DNA of 64,000 nt from VAZQ01 sp963739175 (GTDB taxonomy: Bacteria > Pseudomonadota > Alphaproteobacteria > Rhizobiales > Xanthobacteraceae): assembly GCA_963739175.1 (NCBI GenBank), contig CAVTZH010000011.1, forward strand, positions 558,001 to 622,000, read 5' to 3'. Each line of letters starts with the position of its first letter. Positions within the stretch are counted from its first letter, which is position 1. A program made the position numbers and the translations under genes. Shown here piece by piece: positions 48,835-57,930 of the stretch. Below the pieces are notes generated by a model that worked only from the letters and a program-made list of their open reading frames with translations, did not search any database and was not told the DNA's origin.

Positions 48835-49491
48835 ATGGCCAAGGCAATCCTGACGATTGCGAGCAAGAACTACGGTTCCTGGTCGCTGCGCGGCTGGCTG
48901 CTATGCAAGCTCGCCGGTCTCGACTTCGACGAGCAGCACGCCGACAGCCAGGATCCGTCGACCCGCGCCGAGCTGCTGTTGCTGTCGCCCTCGTTCCTCG
49001 TACCCTGCCTTATCCATGATGGAATCCGGATCTGGGACACGCTCGCCATCGCCGAGTACCTGGACGAACTGAAGCCGGAGGCTGGCCTCATTCCGGTGGA
49101 TCGTACCGAGCGCGCACGCTGCCGCTCGATCTCCGGAGAAATGCACTCGGGCTTCAGCAACTTGCGTTCCGCGCTGCCGATGAACTGCAAGGCCCATTAT
49201 CCCCGCTTCAAGCTGTGGGCCGGCGCGCGTCCCGACGTCGATCGCATCGCAACGATCTGGCAGGAATGCCTGCAAGCGTCGAAGGGGCCCTACCTATTCG
49301 GCACAAAACCCTGCATGGCCGACGCGATGTTTGCGCCGGTGTGTTCGCGTTTCACGACCTATGACGTTCAGCTCGACAAGGCGTGCATGGCCTATTGCAG
49401 GGCCATCATGGCGATGCCGGCCATGCAGGAATGGATCGAGGGCGCACGCAACGAGCCCGACGAATTGGAAGAGCTCGACGTGGAGTTTTAA
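48835..49491 (+). CDS. Glutathione S-transferase family protein
   Basis: A 218-aa GST-like protein with a thioredoxin-like N-terminal half (ASKNYGSWSLRGWLLCKLAG, where the SWSLR serine is the usual glutathione-activating residue; then PSFLVPCLIHDGIRIWDTLAIAEYLDEL with the conserved Pro and Ser-like site) and an all-helical C-terminal half (FNLRSALPMNC-like region at ~110, PYLFGTKPCMADAMFAPVCSRF). Six cysteines is somewhat high. It probably detoxifies electrophiles; substrate cannot be read. It is convergent with the aspartic protease gene, 27 bp apart. Confidence 0.85.
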   Translation: MAKAILTIASKNYGSWSLRGWLLCKLAGLDFDEQHADSQDPSTRAELLLLSPSFLVPCLIHDGIRIWDTLAIAEYLDELKPEAGLIPVDRTERARCRSISGEMHSGFSNLRSALPMNCKAHYPRFKLWAGARPDVDRIATIWQECLQASKGPYLFGTKPCMADAMFAPVCSRFTTYDVQLDKACMAYCRAIMAMPAMQEWIEGARNEPDELEELDVEF

Positions 49492-49518
49492 TGGGGCTTG
49501 CGGCGCGCCGCCTTCTAC

Positions 49519-50622
49519 TCAACGGCCCGTCCTGGTGCGGATGCGCACGCTTTTCGCATCCATCGACACGTTGAATCGGGACAGGAAGCTCATGCCGAGC
49601 AATCCGTCGAAGCGCCCGCCAAAATTCTCTTTCGGATTGGCGTGCACGACAAGAGGCACGTCGCTGGACTCGAGCGTGCGCAGGCGGATGGTCTTGGCCC
49701 GTCCTCGCCTGGCATCGGCGATGCCATTTGCTGTCGTGATCTTGATCGTCGAGCTCTGGTCGACGTCGACGTTGGCTTTTTGGGCAAAACCGTGCGTCAC
49801 CATGACGAACGTCGCACCGGTGTCGACGATGAAATTGCCGGTGACGCCGTTCAGGACCACGGACACCGTGACGACGTCGCCACGGCGCACAATCGGAATG
49901 ACGACTTCGTTGCGCTTTTCGTCAACCGCGCAGCCGCCCTTCGCCACATAGCCCGCGATCATCATGCGGGTCTGACTGGTCTCGTTGCGCGCCGGATTGC
50001 GCGCAACCCAGGCCTGGATCGCCAAGGCGGCATCGCAGAATTGACCGATCCTTTCGTAGTTCCGCGCCATCCCAATGTAGCTGACGCTCGAAATACTGGC
50101 TCTATCACCGAACAGCTCGATCGCCGTGATGTAGTCGTCAATCGCCTTCCTGGGCTCGCCGCCGCGGTCGTGCGCAACCGCGCGCAGGAAATAGCCGTTG
50201 TTGTCGTGCGGCACGAGGGCGATGTACATCGTGGCGACGGCCACCGTGGTGGAATGGTCGGAAAGATCGAGCAACATATTGGCCGCTACCTGCAACGACT
50301 GCGGATGCCCTCCCTTGCACGTGTCGGAAAAGCGGACATGCGCATTGGCGGCTTCGCGCCGGTAGCCTTCTTTTTGAAGGGCCTGGCCGAGCTCCACGAT
50401 CGCTTTCCGGTCACAGGGCTCGCGGACAAGCTCGTCGAGCGCCTTGCGGATGGCAGGCCGCATCGTGACCAGGACGGGAATGTTGATCCACAGCCGATCC
50501 AACGTGCTCGACAACTTCGCGTCTGCGGATTCGACCGGCGCCTGCGCGCGGATTTGGCTCGGCGCACCCGCGCAAAACAACAGCAGCAAGACGAGACCCG
50601 CTTTGCAGCCCCTGCGCAGCAT
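49519..50622 (-). CDS. Secreted protein with tetratricopeptide-like and aspartic protease domains
   Basis: A 367-aa protein: signal peptide (LVLLLLFCAGAPSQIRAQ, ~10-27), a helical repeat region (~50-220) that looks like TPR units (GYFLRAVAHDRGGEPRKAIDDYITAIELFGD; SSVSYIGMARNYERIGQFCDAALAIQAW), and a C-terminal retropepsin-like domain with the active-site motif VDTGATFVMV and GLLGMSFLSRF as the second conserved loop. One DTG site implies dimerisation. Six cysteines. The family is known in alphaproteobacteria as putative periplasmic proteases of unknown target. Confidence 0.8.
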   Translation of the reverse strand: MLRRGCKAGLVLLLLFCAGAPSQIRAQAPVESADAKLSSTLDRLWINIPVLVTMRPAIRKALDELVREPCDRKAIVELGQALQKEGYRREAANAHVRFSDTCKGGHPQSLQVAANMLLDLSDHSTTVAVATMYIALVPHDNNGYFLRAVAHDRGGEPRKAIDDYITAIELFGDRASISSVSYIGMARNYERIGQFCDAALAIQAWVARNPARNETSQTRMMIAGYVAKGGCAVDEKRNEVVIPIVRRGDVVTVSVVLNGVTGNFIVDTGATFVMVTHGFAQKANVDVDQSSTIKITTANGIADARRGRAKTIRLRTLESSDVPLVVHANPKENFGGRFDGLLGMSFLSRFNVSMDAKSVRIRTRTGR

Positions 50623-50661
50623 GCGCCACCCAAAATTTCAAATACGGATTTGCGAGCAGGC

Positions 50662-51655
50662 TCACTCGAGCTTCGCGCCCGAGCGCTTCACCACGTCCGC
50701 CCATTTGGCGAGCTCGACGCGGATCGTCTCGGCGAAGTCTTCCGGCAGGCCGCCGGCGGGCTCATCGCCGATCTTGCCGAAACGATCGATGAAGGCTGGC
50801 GACGCCAGCGCCTTGTTGATCGCTTCGTTGAGCCGCATCACCACCGCGCGCGGCATCTTGGCTGGGCCGACGATGCCGCTCCAGGTCGGCGCGTCGTAGC
50901 CGGGCACGCCGGCCTCCGCGATGGTCGGCAGGTCCTTGAACATCGGCGAGCGCCGCGCGCCGCTGACCGCCAGCCCGCGCACGGCGCCGGTGTGGGCATG
51001 CGGCGCGATCGAATTGAGGCTCTCGAACATCAGCTGCACATGGCCGGCGATCAGGTCGTTCATCGCCGCCGCGCCGCCGCGATACGGCACGTGCACGATA
51101 TTGGTGCCGGTCATGAACTTGAACAGTTCACCGCCGACGTGCCCCGGCGAGCCGTTCGCCGACGACGCGTTGGTCAGCTTGCCGGGATATTTCTTCGCCT
51201 CCGCGATCAGCTCCTTCACCGAACGGATGTCGGATTTCGGCGACACCGCAAGCAGCAGATGCCCGCGCGTCAGCTGCGCGACCGGCTGTGAAGTCGCGCA
51301 GGATATCGTAGGGCATCTTGGCGATCATGTTCGGGCTGATCGCAAGCGCGCCGACGGGGCCCATGCCGAGCGTGTAGCCGTCGGGCGCGGCCTTCGCCAC
51401 CAGATCGAGCCCGATGGTGAAGGCGGCGCCGGGCTTGTTCTCGACGATGATCTTCTGGTTGAGGAAGATTTCGACTTCCGCCGACACCGAGCGCGCCAAC
51501 AGATCGGTGGCGCTGCCGGGCGCTTGCGGAACGATCAGGCGGATCGGCTTGTCCGGGAAGCTGCCCTGTGCCGCGACATCCGTCGGCGACGTCCACGCGG
51601 CGCAAGCCACGAGCAGTGCCAGCACCGGCGCGCGTAGATTCGACGAGGCCGTCAT
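50662..51655 (-). CDS. Bug-family tripartite tricarboxylate receptor (TctC-like), single frameshift
   Basis: A periplasmic solute-binding protein of ~330 aa. The ATG 51655 has the excellent GGGAGGGA ribosome site; the signal peptide (VLALLVACAAW...DVAAQ) is clear. The N-terminal lobe reads FPDKPIRLIVPQAPGSATDLLARSVSAEV and IVENKPGAAFTIGLDLVAKAAPDGYTLGMG. Near 51275 one inserted base breaks the frame; the C-terminal lobe reads VKELIAEAKKYPGKLTNASSANGSPGHVGGELFKFMTGTNIVHVPYRGGAAAMNDLIAG. No TctA/TctB membrane genes are adjacent, so this is one of the orphan Bug proteins. Ligand unknown. Confidence 0.87.
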
Positions 51656-51756
51656 CGCGTCCCTCCCCTGGCATTCCCTTGTCCAGACGACGCGAAGCGT
51701 AGCCACCCGCCAAAGCTTCCGCAACGCATGATTGCAGCCTTAGGTGTTGCGCTTGA

Positions 51757-51801
51757 GCATGATCTTTTCCGAAAACCGGTTCCCACTTTTCGGGATCATG
51801 C
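51757..51801. repeat. REP-like palindromic repeat, copy 2
   Basis: GCATGATC...GATCATGC palindrome with GAAAACCGGTTCCCAC inside, matching the outer parts of copy 1 (23714-23782) in opposite orientation. It overlaps the end of the aminotransferase gene: the stop codon (TGA, 51798-51796) and part of the last Ala codon lie inside the repeat. Confidence 0.8.
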
Positions 51802-52972
51802 TTTATGCAGCCACGTGCCGATCCGCTCGACCGCCTCGTGCATCTCCGCAGCGGAGCCGGCGTAGCAGAAGCGGATGAACGACGTGCCGTGCAGCGGATC
51901 GAAGTCGACCCCGGGCGTCGCCGCGACATGGGTCTCGTCGAGCATGCGCTTGGCGAAATCGAAACTGTCGTTCGAGAACCGCGACACGTCGGCATAGAGA
52001 TAGAACGCGCCGTCGACCGGCAGGAAGGTGTCGAGCCCGGCCTTCGGCAACTCGTCGACCAGGATGCGCCGGTTCTCCTCATAGCCGTGCTTGACCGCGT
52101 CCATCTCCGCGCGGCCGTCGAATGCCGCGGCGGCGGCGATCTGCGACAGCGTCGGCACCGAGATCGCAAGATTTCCCTGCAGGCGATCGATCGGCCGCAC
52201 CAGCGGCTCCGGGACCACCATCCAGCCGACGCGCCAACCGGTCATGCAGAAATATTTGGAGAACGAATTGATGATGACGACGTTGCCCGACAATTCCGCC
52301 GCGGTCACCGCCGGGAACGCGTAGTCGAGGCCGTGATAGATCTCGTCCGAAATAAATCGGATGCCCTCGCCTTCCGCTGCCTCGATCAGCGCAGCGAGCG
52401 CCTCGCGCGTCATCATGGTGCCGGTCGGGTTGGCGGGGCTGCCGACCAGCACGCCCTTGAGCGGCGTGCGCCGGTGCGCGTCGATCAGCATGTCGGGCGT
52501 GATCGCCCAGCGCGTCGCCGCGGTGGTTTCGATCAGCACCGCTTCGCAGCCGAGCGCCTTCAGGATGTGACGGTACGGCGGATAGCCGGGCACCGCGACC
52601 GCGACGCGGTCGCCGGGCTCGAACAGCGACGAGGAAGGCGAGGATGAATCCGGCCGACGATCCGGTGGTCGCGATCACCCGCGAAGGCTCGACGGCGACG
52701 CCGTAGGTCTCGCTGTAGTGGCGTGCAATACGCGCGCGCAGCGACGGGATGCCGAGCGCTTCGGTGTAGGCGAGCCGGCCGGAAAGCGCCGCGCGCGCCG
52801 CGTCGAGCGCGGTCGAGGGCGCCGAGGCGGCGGGCTGGCCGACCTCCATGTGGATGACCCGGCCACCGGCGGCTTCGACGCGCGCCGCCGCCGCGATCAC
52901 GTCCATCACCATGAACGGCGGGACGTCGCTGCGCGCCGAAGGCACCATCAGTCGTTTCGCCGCTTCGAGCAT
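51796..52972 (-). CDS. Class I/II PLP aminotransferase, single frameshift
   Basis: A fold-type I aminotransferase of ~390 aa, likely acting on aspartate or aromatic/branched amino acids. The first frame (from ATG 52972, with ATG 52948 possible) gives MVPSARSDVPPFMVMDVIAAAARVEAAGGRVIHMEVGQPAASAPS and TTGSSAGFILAFLVAV; one inserted base near 52630 links to VAVPGYPPYRHILKALGCEA, SPANPTGTMM, SDEIYHGLDY and the PLP lysine in SFSKYFCMTGWRVGW. The final codons TGG CTG CAT AAA GCA TGA run into a REP-like repeat. Specificity cannot be read. It follows the Bug receptor at 141 bp on the same strand. Confidence 0.85.
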
Positions 52973-53207
52973 CGATTCAACCGTGCGTTACCAGAGCCTG
53001 AGTCGCCCCGCTGTTGCCGCATTCGGCGGCTTCGGTGCGCCTTGCCGAGGGGCGAATTCGGCCTGACTGCGCGGTATCAACTTGCCGGGCTAGGCGCAAT
53101 GGGGGCGAGTTCCACGCCGGATGCGCGCGGCAAACCAACGTGTTATCAGTGGCAAATCCATCGGCAGCGGGCCCGCAAAGCCCAAAGCCCCGGAACTTCA
53201 GTTCAGC

Positions 53208-54632
53208 ATGACTTTGGCCGAACCAACGATCACGCCACGCCGCCGGCGTCTTTCCCAGGCGACGGCGATTGTCGCCTCACTCGCGATTGCGGCGAGCCAC
53301 TGGGTCGTCAGCCCGGCGCAGGCGCAGCCGCGCCGCGGCGGCGGACCGCCGATCATCCGGGACGCCGAGATCGAGCAGCTGATGCGCGAGTACACCCAGC
53401 CGATCCTGAAGGCGGCCGGCCTGGCGCAGCAGAACATCCAGGTGGTGATCATCAATTCGCGCTCGTTCAACGCGTTCGTCGCCGACGGCCGCCGCATCTT
53501 CATCAATGCCGGCACGGTGATGGAGGCGGACAATCCGAATCAGGTGATCGGCGTGCTCGCGCACGAAACCGGCCACATCGCCGGCGGCCACCTCTCGCGC
53601 TTGCGCGAGGAATTGCGCCTGGCGACGACCGCATCGATCATCGGGCTGATCCTCGGCGCCGGCGCCATGGTCGCCGCCTCGCGCTCCGGCAGCGGCAGTG
53701 CCGGCAATGCCGGCATGGCGGCGCTCTCGGCGCCGCAGGCAGTGATCCAGAGCACGCTGTTGGCCTATGTGCGCTCGCAGGAAGACGCTGCCGACCGTGC
53801 CGGCGTGCGGTTCCTCAACGCCACCGGGCAGTCCTCCAAGGGCATGTCCGACACCTTCAAGCGGCTCGCCGACCAGATCCTCTACGCATCGCGCGGCGTC
53901 GATCCCTACATGCAGTCGCACCCGCTGCCGGTCGAACGCGTGCGGGCGCTGGAGGGCCTCGCCAAGCAGAGCCCGCATTGGGACAAGAAGGACTCGCCGG
54001 CGTTGCAGGCGCGGCACGATCTCGCGCGCGCCAAGCTCTACGGCTTCCTCGATCCGCGCGACGGCGTCGGGCGCCGCTATCCGATCAGCGACCAAAGCAT
54101 CGCCGCGAAGTATGCGCGCGCCATCGCGATGTACCGCTTCGGCAATCCGCAAGGCGCCCTGCAGCAGATCGACGCCTTGATCCAGGCGCAGCCGCAGAAC
54201 CCCTATTTCCACGAGCTCAAGGGCCAGGCGCTGCTCGAAGCCGGCCGCGCCGCCGACGCGGTCGCGCCGCTGCGGCGCGCGGCGCAGCTTGCGCCGAATC
54301 CGGCGCTGATCCAGATCATGCTGGCGCAGGCCATGCTGGCGTCGAACAACAAGGCGCTTGCCGACGAAGCGGTCACACTGCTCGAGTCCGCGGTGCGGCG
54401 CGAGCAGGAGTCGCCGGAAGCGTACGACCAGATGGCGCTCGCCTATGGCCGCAAGGGCGATCTCGCCCGCGCCGATCTCGCCTCCGCGCAGGCATCGTTC
54501 ACCCGCGGCGACCTGAAGACCGCGCGCGCGCTCGCGGGCCGCGCCAAGTCGCGTTTCCCGGTCGGCTCGCCGGGCTGGGTCAAGGCCGACGACATCGCGA
54601 GCTACAAGCCGCCGAACCCGCAGCGCAATTGA
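53208..54632 (+). CDS. M48 family metalloprotease with TPR repeats (BepA/YfgC-like)
   Basis: A ~474-aa periplasmic zinc protease. Signal peptide up to ~residue 40 (SLAIAASHWVVSPAQAQP). The HExxH motif is in VIGVLAHETGHIAGGHLSRL and the third zinc ligand region SQEDAADRAGVRFL (E-x-x-x-D). After a hydrophobic patch (IIGLILGAGAMVAA) come TPR helices (RYGFNPQGALQQIDALIQAQPQNPYFHELKGQALLEAGRA... and NKALADEAVTLLESAVRREQE). This layout matches BepA, a chaperone/protease for outer membrane assembly. The ATG 53208 gives the best signal peptide. It is divergent from the aminotransferase. Confidence 0.9.
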   Translation: MTLAEPTITPRRRRLSQATAIVASLAIAASHWVVSPAQAQPRRGGGPPIIRDAEIEQLMREYTQPILKAAGLAQQNIQVVIINSRSFNAFVADGRRIFINAGTVMEADNPNQVIGVLAHETGHIAGGHLSRLREELRLATTASIIGLILGAGAMVAASRSGSGSAGNAGMAALSAPQAVIQSTLLAYVRSQEDAADRAGVRFLNATGQSSKGMSDTFKRLADQILYASRGVDPYMQSHPLPVERVRALEGLAKQSPHWDKKDSPALQARHDLARAKLYGFLDPRDGVGRRYPISDQSIAAKYARAIAMYRFGNPQGALQQIDALIQAQPQNPYFHELKGQALLEAGRAADAVAPLRRAAQLAPNPALIQIMLAQAMLASNNKALADEAVTLLESAVRREQESPEAYDQMALAYGRKGDLARADLASAQASFTRGDLKTARALAGRAKSRFPVGSPGWVKADDIASYKPPNPQRN

Positions 54633-54659
54633 TTTGAAAATCCCGAAAAGGACCTCACG

Positions 54660-55440
54660 ATGAAACGCTATCTCCGGCCGCTGGCTGTCGCACTGATCGT
54701 GCTTGCCGCCGCCGTGCCGACGGTCGACCGCGCCCTCGCGCAGCTGTTCTCGCCCGAGCAGCGCGGCGAGATCGAAAAAATCATCCGCGACTACCTGCTG
54801 AGCAATCCGCAACTTCTCCAGGAGGTGATCCAGGAGATGGAGCGGCGCCAGGCGCAGGCCGACGCCGAGAAGCACAAGGAGGCGATCAAGGAGAACGCGG
54901 ATGCGATCTTCAATTCGCGGCGGCAGGTCGTCCTCGGCAATCCGCAGGGCGACGTCACCATGGTCGAGTTCTTCGACTACAATTGCGGCTTCTGCCGCAA
55001 GGCGCTCGCCGACAAGATCGAGCTGATGAAGGCCGATCCGAAGCTCCGCCTCGTGCTCAAGGAATTCCCGGTGCTCGGCGAAGGCTCGACCCAGGCGGCG
55101 CAGGTCGCGGTGGCGGTGCGCATGCAGGACAAGACCGGTGGCAAGAAGTATTTCGAGTTCCACCAGAAGATGTTCGCGAGCCGCGGCCAGATCGACAAGG
55201 CGCGTGCGCTCGCGGTGGTCAAGCGAGATCGGCTTCGACGCCGCGCGCGCCGAACGGGACATGAACAGCGACGAGGTACGGCTGACGCTCGAGGAGGGCT
55301 TCAAGCTCGCCGAGGCGCTCGGGATCAACGGCACGCCGACCTATGTGCTGACCGGACAGGTCGTGGTCGGGGCGGTCGGCGTCGAAAAGCTGCGCGAAGC
55401 GATCAACACCGCACGTTGCGGCAAAGCCACCTGCTCGTGA
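54660..55440 (+). CDS. DsbA-family periplasmic thiol oxidoreductase, single frameshift
   Basis: A ~259-aa secreted thioredoxin-fold protein with signal peptide (LAVALIVLAAAVPTVDRALA) and an N-terminal helical arm (EIEKIIRDYLLSNPQLLQEVIQEMERRQAQ) as in ScsC-like proteins. The active site is CGFC (EFFDYNCGFCRKALAD). Near 55225 one inserted base; the following frame gives DAARAERDMNSDEVRLTLEEGFKLAEALGINGTPTYVLTGQVVVGAVGV, with the cis-Pro loop NGTPTY. It precedes aroQ, an arrangement normal in Rhizobiales. Whether it oxidises or isomerises disulfides is unclear. Confidence 0.87.
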
Positions 55441-55530
55441 TATGCCACGGACCGGGGCCTAAGGCCCCGCTCCGGCTTCCCCTTTTGGCATGAGGTGCCT
55501 ATAACGGGCCTCCCCGTGGCGGCGGCACCT

Positions 55531-55986
55531 ATGGCGAAGACGATCTACGTTCTCAACGGCCCGAACCTCAATCTCCTCGGCACGCGCGAGCCCAAGACCT
55601 ACGGGCGCGCCACGCTCAAGGATTTGGAGAAGCTGTGCCGCGACGCCGGCAAGCGCCACAAGATCGACATCGCCTTCCACCAGTCGAACCACGAAGGCGA
55701 GCTGATCGACTGGATCCACGAAGCCGGCGCCAAGAAGGCCGCCGGCTTGGTGATCAATCCGGGCGGCTACACCCATTCCTCCGTCGCGATTCGCGATGCG
55801 GTCGCGGCCGTCGACATCCCGGTGATCGAGGTGCACATCAGCAATATCTTTGCCCGTGAGGACTTCCGCCACTTCTCGCACATCGCGCCGGTCGCGAAGG
55901 CGACGCTGAGCGGCTTCGGGGTCACCGGCTACGCGCTCGCGATCGACGGGCTGGCTGCGCTCAATTCCAGCGGGCGGAGGAGCTGA
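55531..55986 (+). CDS. aroQ: 3-dehydroquinate dehydratase, type II
   Basis: AroQ removes water from 3-dehydroquinate in the shikimate pathway. The 151-aa protein has Tyr24 (REPKTYGRATL, catalytic), NPGGYTHSSVAIRDAV and the histidine in VHISNIFAREDFRH, all typical of type II enzymes. The ATG at 55531 (MAKTIYVLNGPNLNLLG) is the family start, 36 bases inside the open frame. It is followed 2 bases later by accB. Upstream, 55453-55467 has a small GGGGCC-TAA-GGCCCC hairpin of unknown use. Confidence 0.95.
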   Translation: MAKTIYVLNGPNLNLLGTREPKTYGRATLKDLEKLCRDAGKRHKIDIAFHQSNHEGELIDWIHEAGAKKAAGLVINPGGYTHSSVAIRDAVAAVDIPVIEVHISNIFAREDFRHFSHIAPVAKATLSGFGVTGYALAIDGLAALNSSGRRS

Positions 55987-55988
55987 GC

Positions 55989-56474
55989 GTGGCACGCGGC
56001 CCGAAAGAACCCGACGACAAGGCCGAAGCCGCGTCCGTCGATCATGACGTGATCCGGGAGCTTGCCAAGCTCCTGGACGAGACCGGCCTCACCGAGATCG
56101 AGTTCGAGCGCGGTGGCGTGCGCGTGCGTGTCGCCCGCCAAGGCCAGCCGGTCGTCGCCGCCATGGCGGCGCCACGCGCCGCGATCGTATCCACGGACGC
56201 GTCCGCGGCCGACGTACCGGCCGGCGACATGTCCAAGCATCCCGGTGTGGTGCCCTCCCCGATGGTCGGCACCGCCTATCTCGGCCCGGAGCCCGGCGCG
56301 CGGCCCTATGTCGAGGTCGGCAGCCAGGTGCGCGCGGGGCAGACCCTGCTGATCATCGAGGCGATGAAGACCATGAACCAGATTCCCGCGCCGCGGGCCG
56401 GTCGCATCGTGCAAATCCTGGTCGAGGACGCGCAGCCGGTCGAATTCGGCGAGCCGCTGATGATCATCGAATAG
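55989..56474 (+). CDS. accB: Biotin carboxyl carrier protein of acetyl-CoA carboxylase
   Basis: AccB carries biotin for acetyl-CoA carboxylase, the first step of fatty acid synthesis. The 161-aa protein has a flexible Ala/Pro linker (~60-85) and a C-terminal biotinyl domain with the acceptor lysine K127 in IIEAMKTMNQIPAP. The start is GTG 55989, 2 bases after the aroQ stop (TGA-GC-GTG), with GGAGGAG inside aroQ's end as ribosome site. It is co-directional with accC, across a heptamer inverted array. Confidence 0.95.
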   Translation: MARGPKEPDDKAEAASVDHDVIRELAKLLDETGLTEIEFERGGVRVRVARQGQPVVAAMAAPRAAIVSTDASAADVPAGDMSKHPGVVPSPMVGTAYLGPEPGARPYVEVGSQVRAGQTLLIIEAMKTMNQIPAPRAGRIVQILVEDAQPVEFGEPLMIIE

Positions 56475-56475
56475 A

Positions 56476-56566
56476 AGCGAATAGCGAATAGTGAGTAGCG
56501 AATAGTGGGTCAGCGCAAAGCCAAAGCGAATTCTTTCTATTCGCTATTCGCTACTCGCTATTCGCT
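56476..56566. repeat. Heptamer-based inverted repeat between accB and accC
   Basis: The left arm (56476-56505) is built from four 7-nt units of GCGAATA type (third unit GTGAGTA); the right arm (56537-56566) is four CTATTCG units (third CTACTCG). The 30-nt arms pair with three mismatches around a 31-nt loop. The right arm ends 11 nt before the accC ATG, so in mRNA the stem would sit at the accC ribosome site. Confidence 0.8.
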
Positions 56567-56577
56567 CGCCGGCGATC

Positions 56578-57930
56578 ATGTTTGAGAAAATCCTCATAGC
56601 CAATCGTGGCGAGATTGCGTTGCGCGTGCTGCGCGCCTGCAAGGAGCTTGGCATCGCGACCGTGGCGGTGCATTCGACCGCCGACGCCGACGCCATGCAT
56701 GTGCGGCTCGCCGACGAGAGCGTCTGCATCGGACCGCCGGCCGCCCGCGACAGCTACCTCAACGTGCCGGCGCTGCTCGCCGCCTGCGAGATCACCGGCG
56801 CCGACGCCGTGCATCCGGGCTACGGCTTCCTCTCCGAGAATGCGCGCTTTGCGGAAATCCTCGAAGAGCACAACATCCATTTCATCGGCCCAAAACCCAG
56901 CCACATCCGGCTGATGGGCGACAAGATCGAGGCCAAGCGCACCGCGCAGCGGCTCGGCATCCCGGTGGTGCCGGGCTCCGACGGCGGCGTCACCTCCGAT
57001 CAGGAGGCGCTCACCATCGCGAAGGCGATCGGCTTCCCGATACTGGTCAAGGCAGCGGCCGGCGGTGGCGGCCGCGGCATGAAGGTCGCGCAGACCGCCG
57101 ACGAATTGTCCAACGCGCTCGCCACCGCCCGGTCCGAAGCGCAGTCCGCCTTCGGCGACGACGCGGTCTATCTCGAGAAATACCTCGGCAGGCCGCGCCA
57201 CATCGAAATCCAGGTGCTCGGCGACGGCCATGGCCGCGCCATCCATCTCGGCGAGCGCGACTGCTCGCTGCAGCGCCGCCACCAGAAAATCTGGGAGGAA
57301 GGCCCCTCGCCCGCGCTCAACGTCGCCGGCCGCAACAGCATCGGCGAGACGGTGGCCAAGGCGATGCGCGAGCTCGAATATCTCGGCGTCGGCACCGTCG
57401 AGTTCCTGTACGAGGACGGCAGGTTCTACTTCATCGAGATGAACACGCGCATCCAGGTCGAGCATCCGGTGACCGAGGCGATCACCGACATCGACCTCGT
57501 GGTCGAGCAGATCCGCGTCGCCGCCGGCGGCGATCTCGAGCTCAAGCAGAACGACGTGAAGTTCATCGGCCACGCCATCGAGTGCCGCATCAATGCGGAG
57601 AACCCGCAGACGTTTCGGCCCTCGCCCGGCAAGATCCTCGCCTACCATCCGCCCGGCGGGCTCGGCGTGCGCGTCGATTCCGCGGTCTATCACGGCTACA
57701 CGATCCCGCCGTTTTACGACTCGCTGGTCGGCAAGCTCATCGTGCACGGCAAGACCCGCGGCGAATGCCTGATGCGGCTCAAGCGCGCGCTCGACGAATT
57801 CGTCATCGACGGCATCGAGACCACGCTGCCGCTGTTCCGCACGCTGGTGCGCGAGAAGGACATCATCGACGGCGACTACCACATCCACTGGCTCGAGGAA
57901 TTTCTCGCCAAGGGCGGGACGACGGCGTGA
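56578..57930 (+). CDS. accC: Biotin carboxylase subunit of acetyl-CoA carboxylase
   Basis: AccC carboxylates biotin on AccB with ATP and bicarbonate. The 450-aa protein has the ATP-grasp features: KILIANRGEIALRVLRACKELG, GYGFLSENARFAEI, AAAGGGGRGMKV (glycine loop), HIEIQVLGDGHG, ERDCSLQRRHQKIWEE and VEFLYEDGRFYFIEMNTRIQVEHPVTE. The ATG 56578 has no strong ribosome site because the heptamer hairpin lies directly upstream. The stop overlaps the GTG start of the next gene. Confidence 0.96.
   Translation: MFEKILIANRGEIALRVLRACKELGIATVAVHSTADADAMHVRLADESVCIGPPAARDSYLNVPALLAACEITGADAVHPGYGFLSENARFAEILEEHNIHFIGPKPSHIRLMGDKIEAKRTAQRLGIPVVPGSDGGVTSDQEALTIAKAIGFPILVKAAAGGGGRGMKVAQTADELSNALATARSEAQSAFGDDAVYLEKYLGRPRHIEIQVLGDGHGRAIHLGERDCSLQRRHQKIWEEGPSPALNVAGRNSIGETVAKAMRELEYLGVGTVEFLYEDGRFYFIEMNTRIQVEHPVTEAITDIDLVVEQIRVAAGGDLELKQNDVKFIGHAIECRINAENPQTFRPSPGKILAYHPPGGLGVRVDSAVYHGYTIPPFYDSLVGKLIVHGKTRGECLMRLKRALDEFVIDGIETTLPLFRTLVREKDIIDGDYHIHWLEEFLAKGGTTA

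Noticed and set aside
53277..55334. 685-aa minus-strand frame over the M48 protease and DsbA-like gene
   Set aside because: Antisense shadow; HExxH and CGFC motifs lie on the plus strand.
55453..55467. GGGGCC-TAA-GGCCCC hairpin before aroQ as a terminator
   Set aside because: No following U-run, and it lies inside a likely dsbA-like-aroQ transcript; too short to call.
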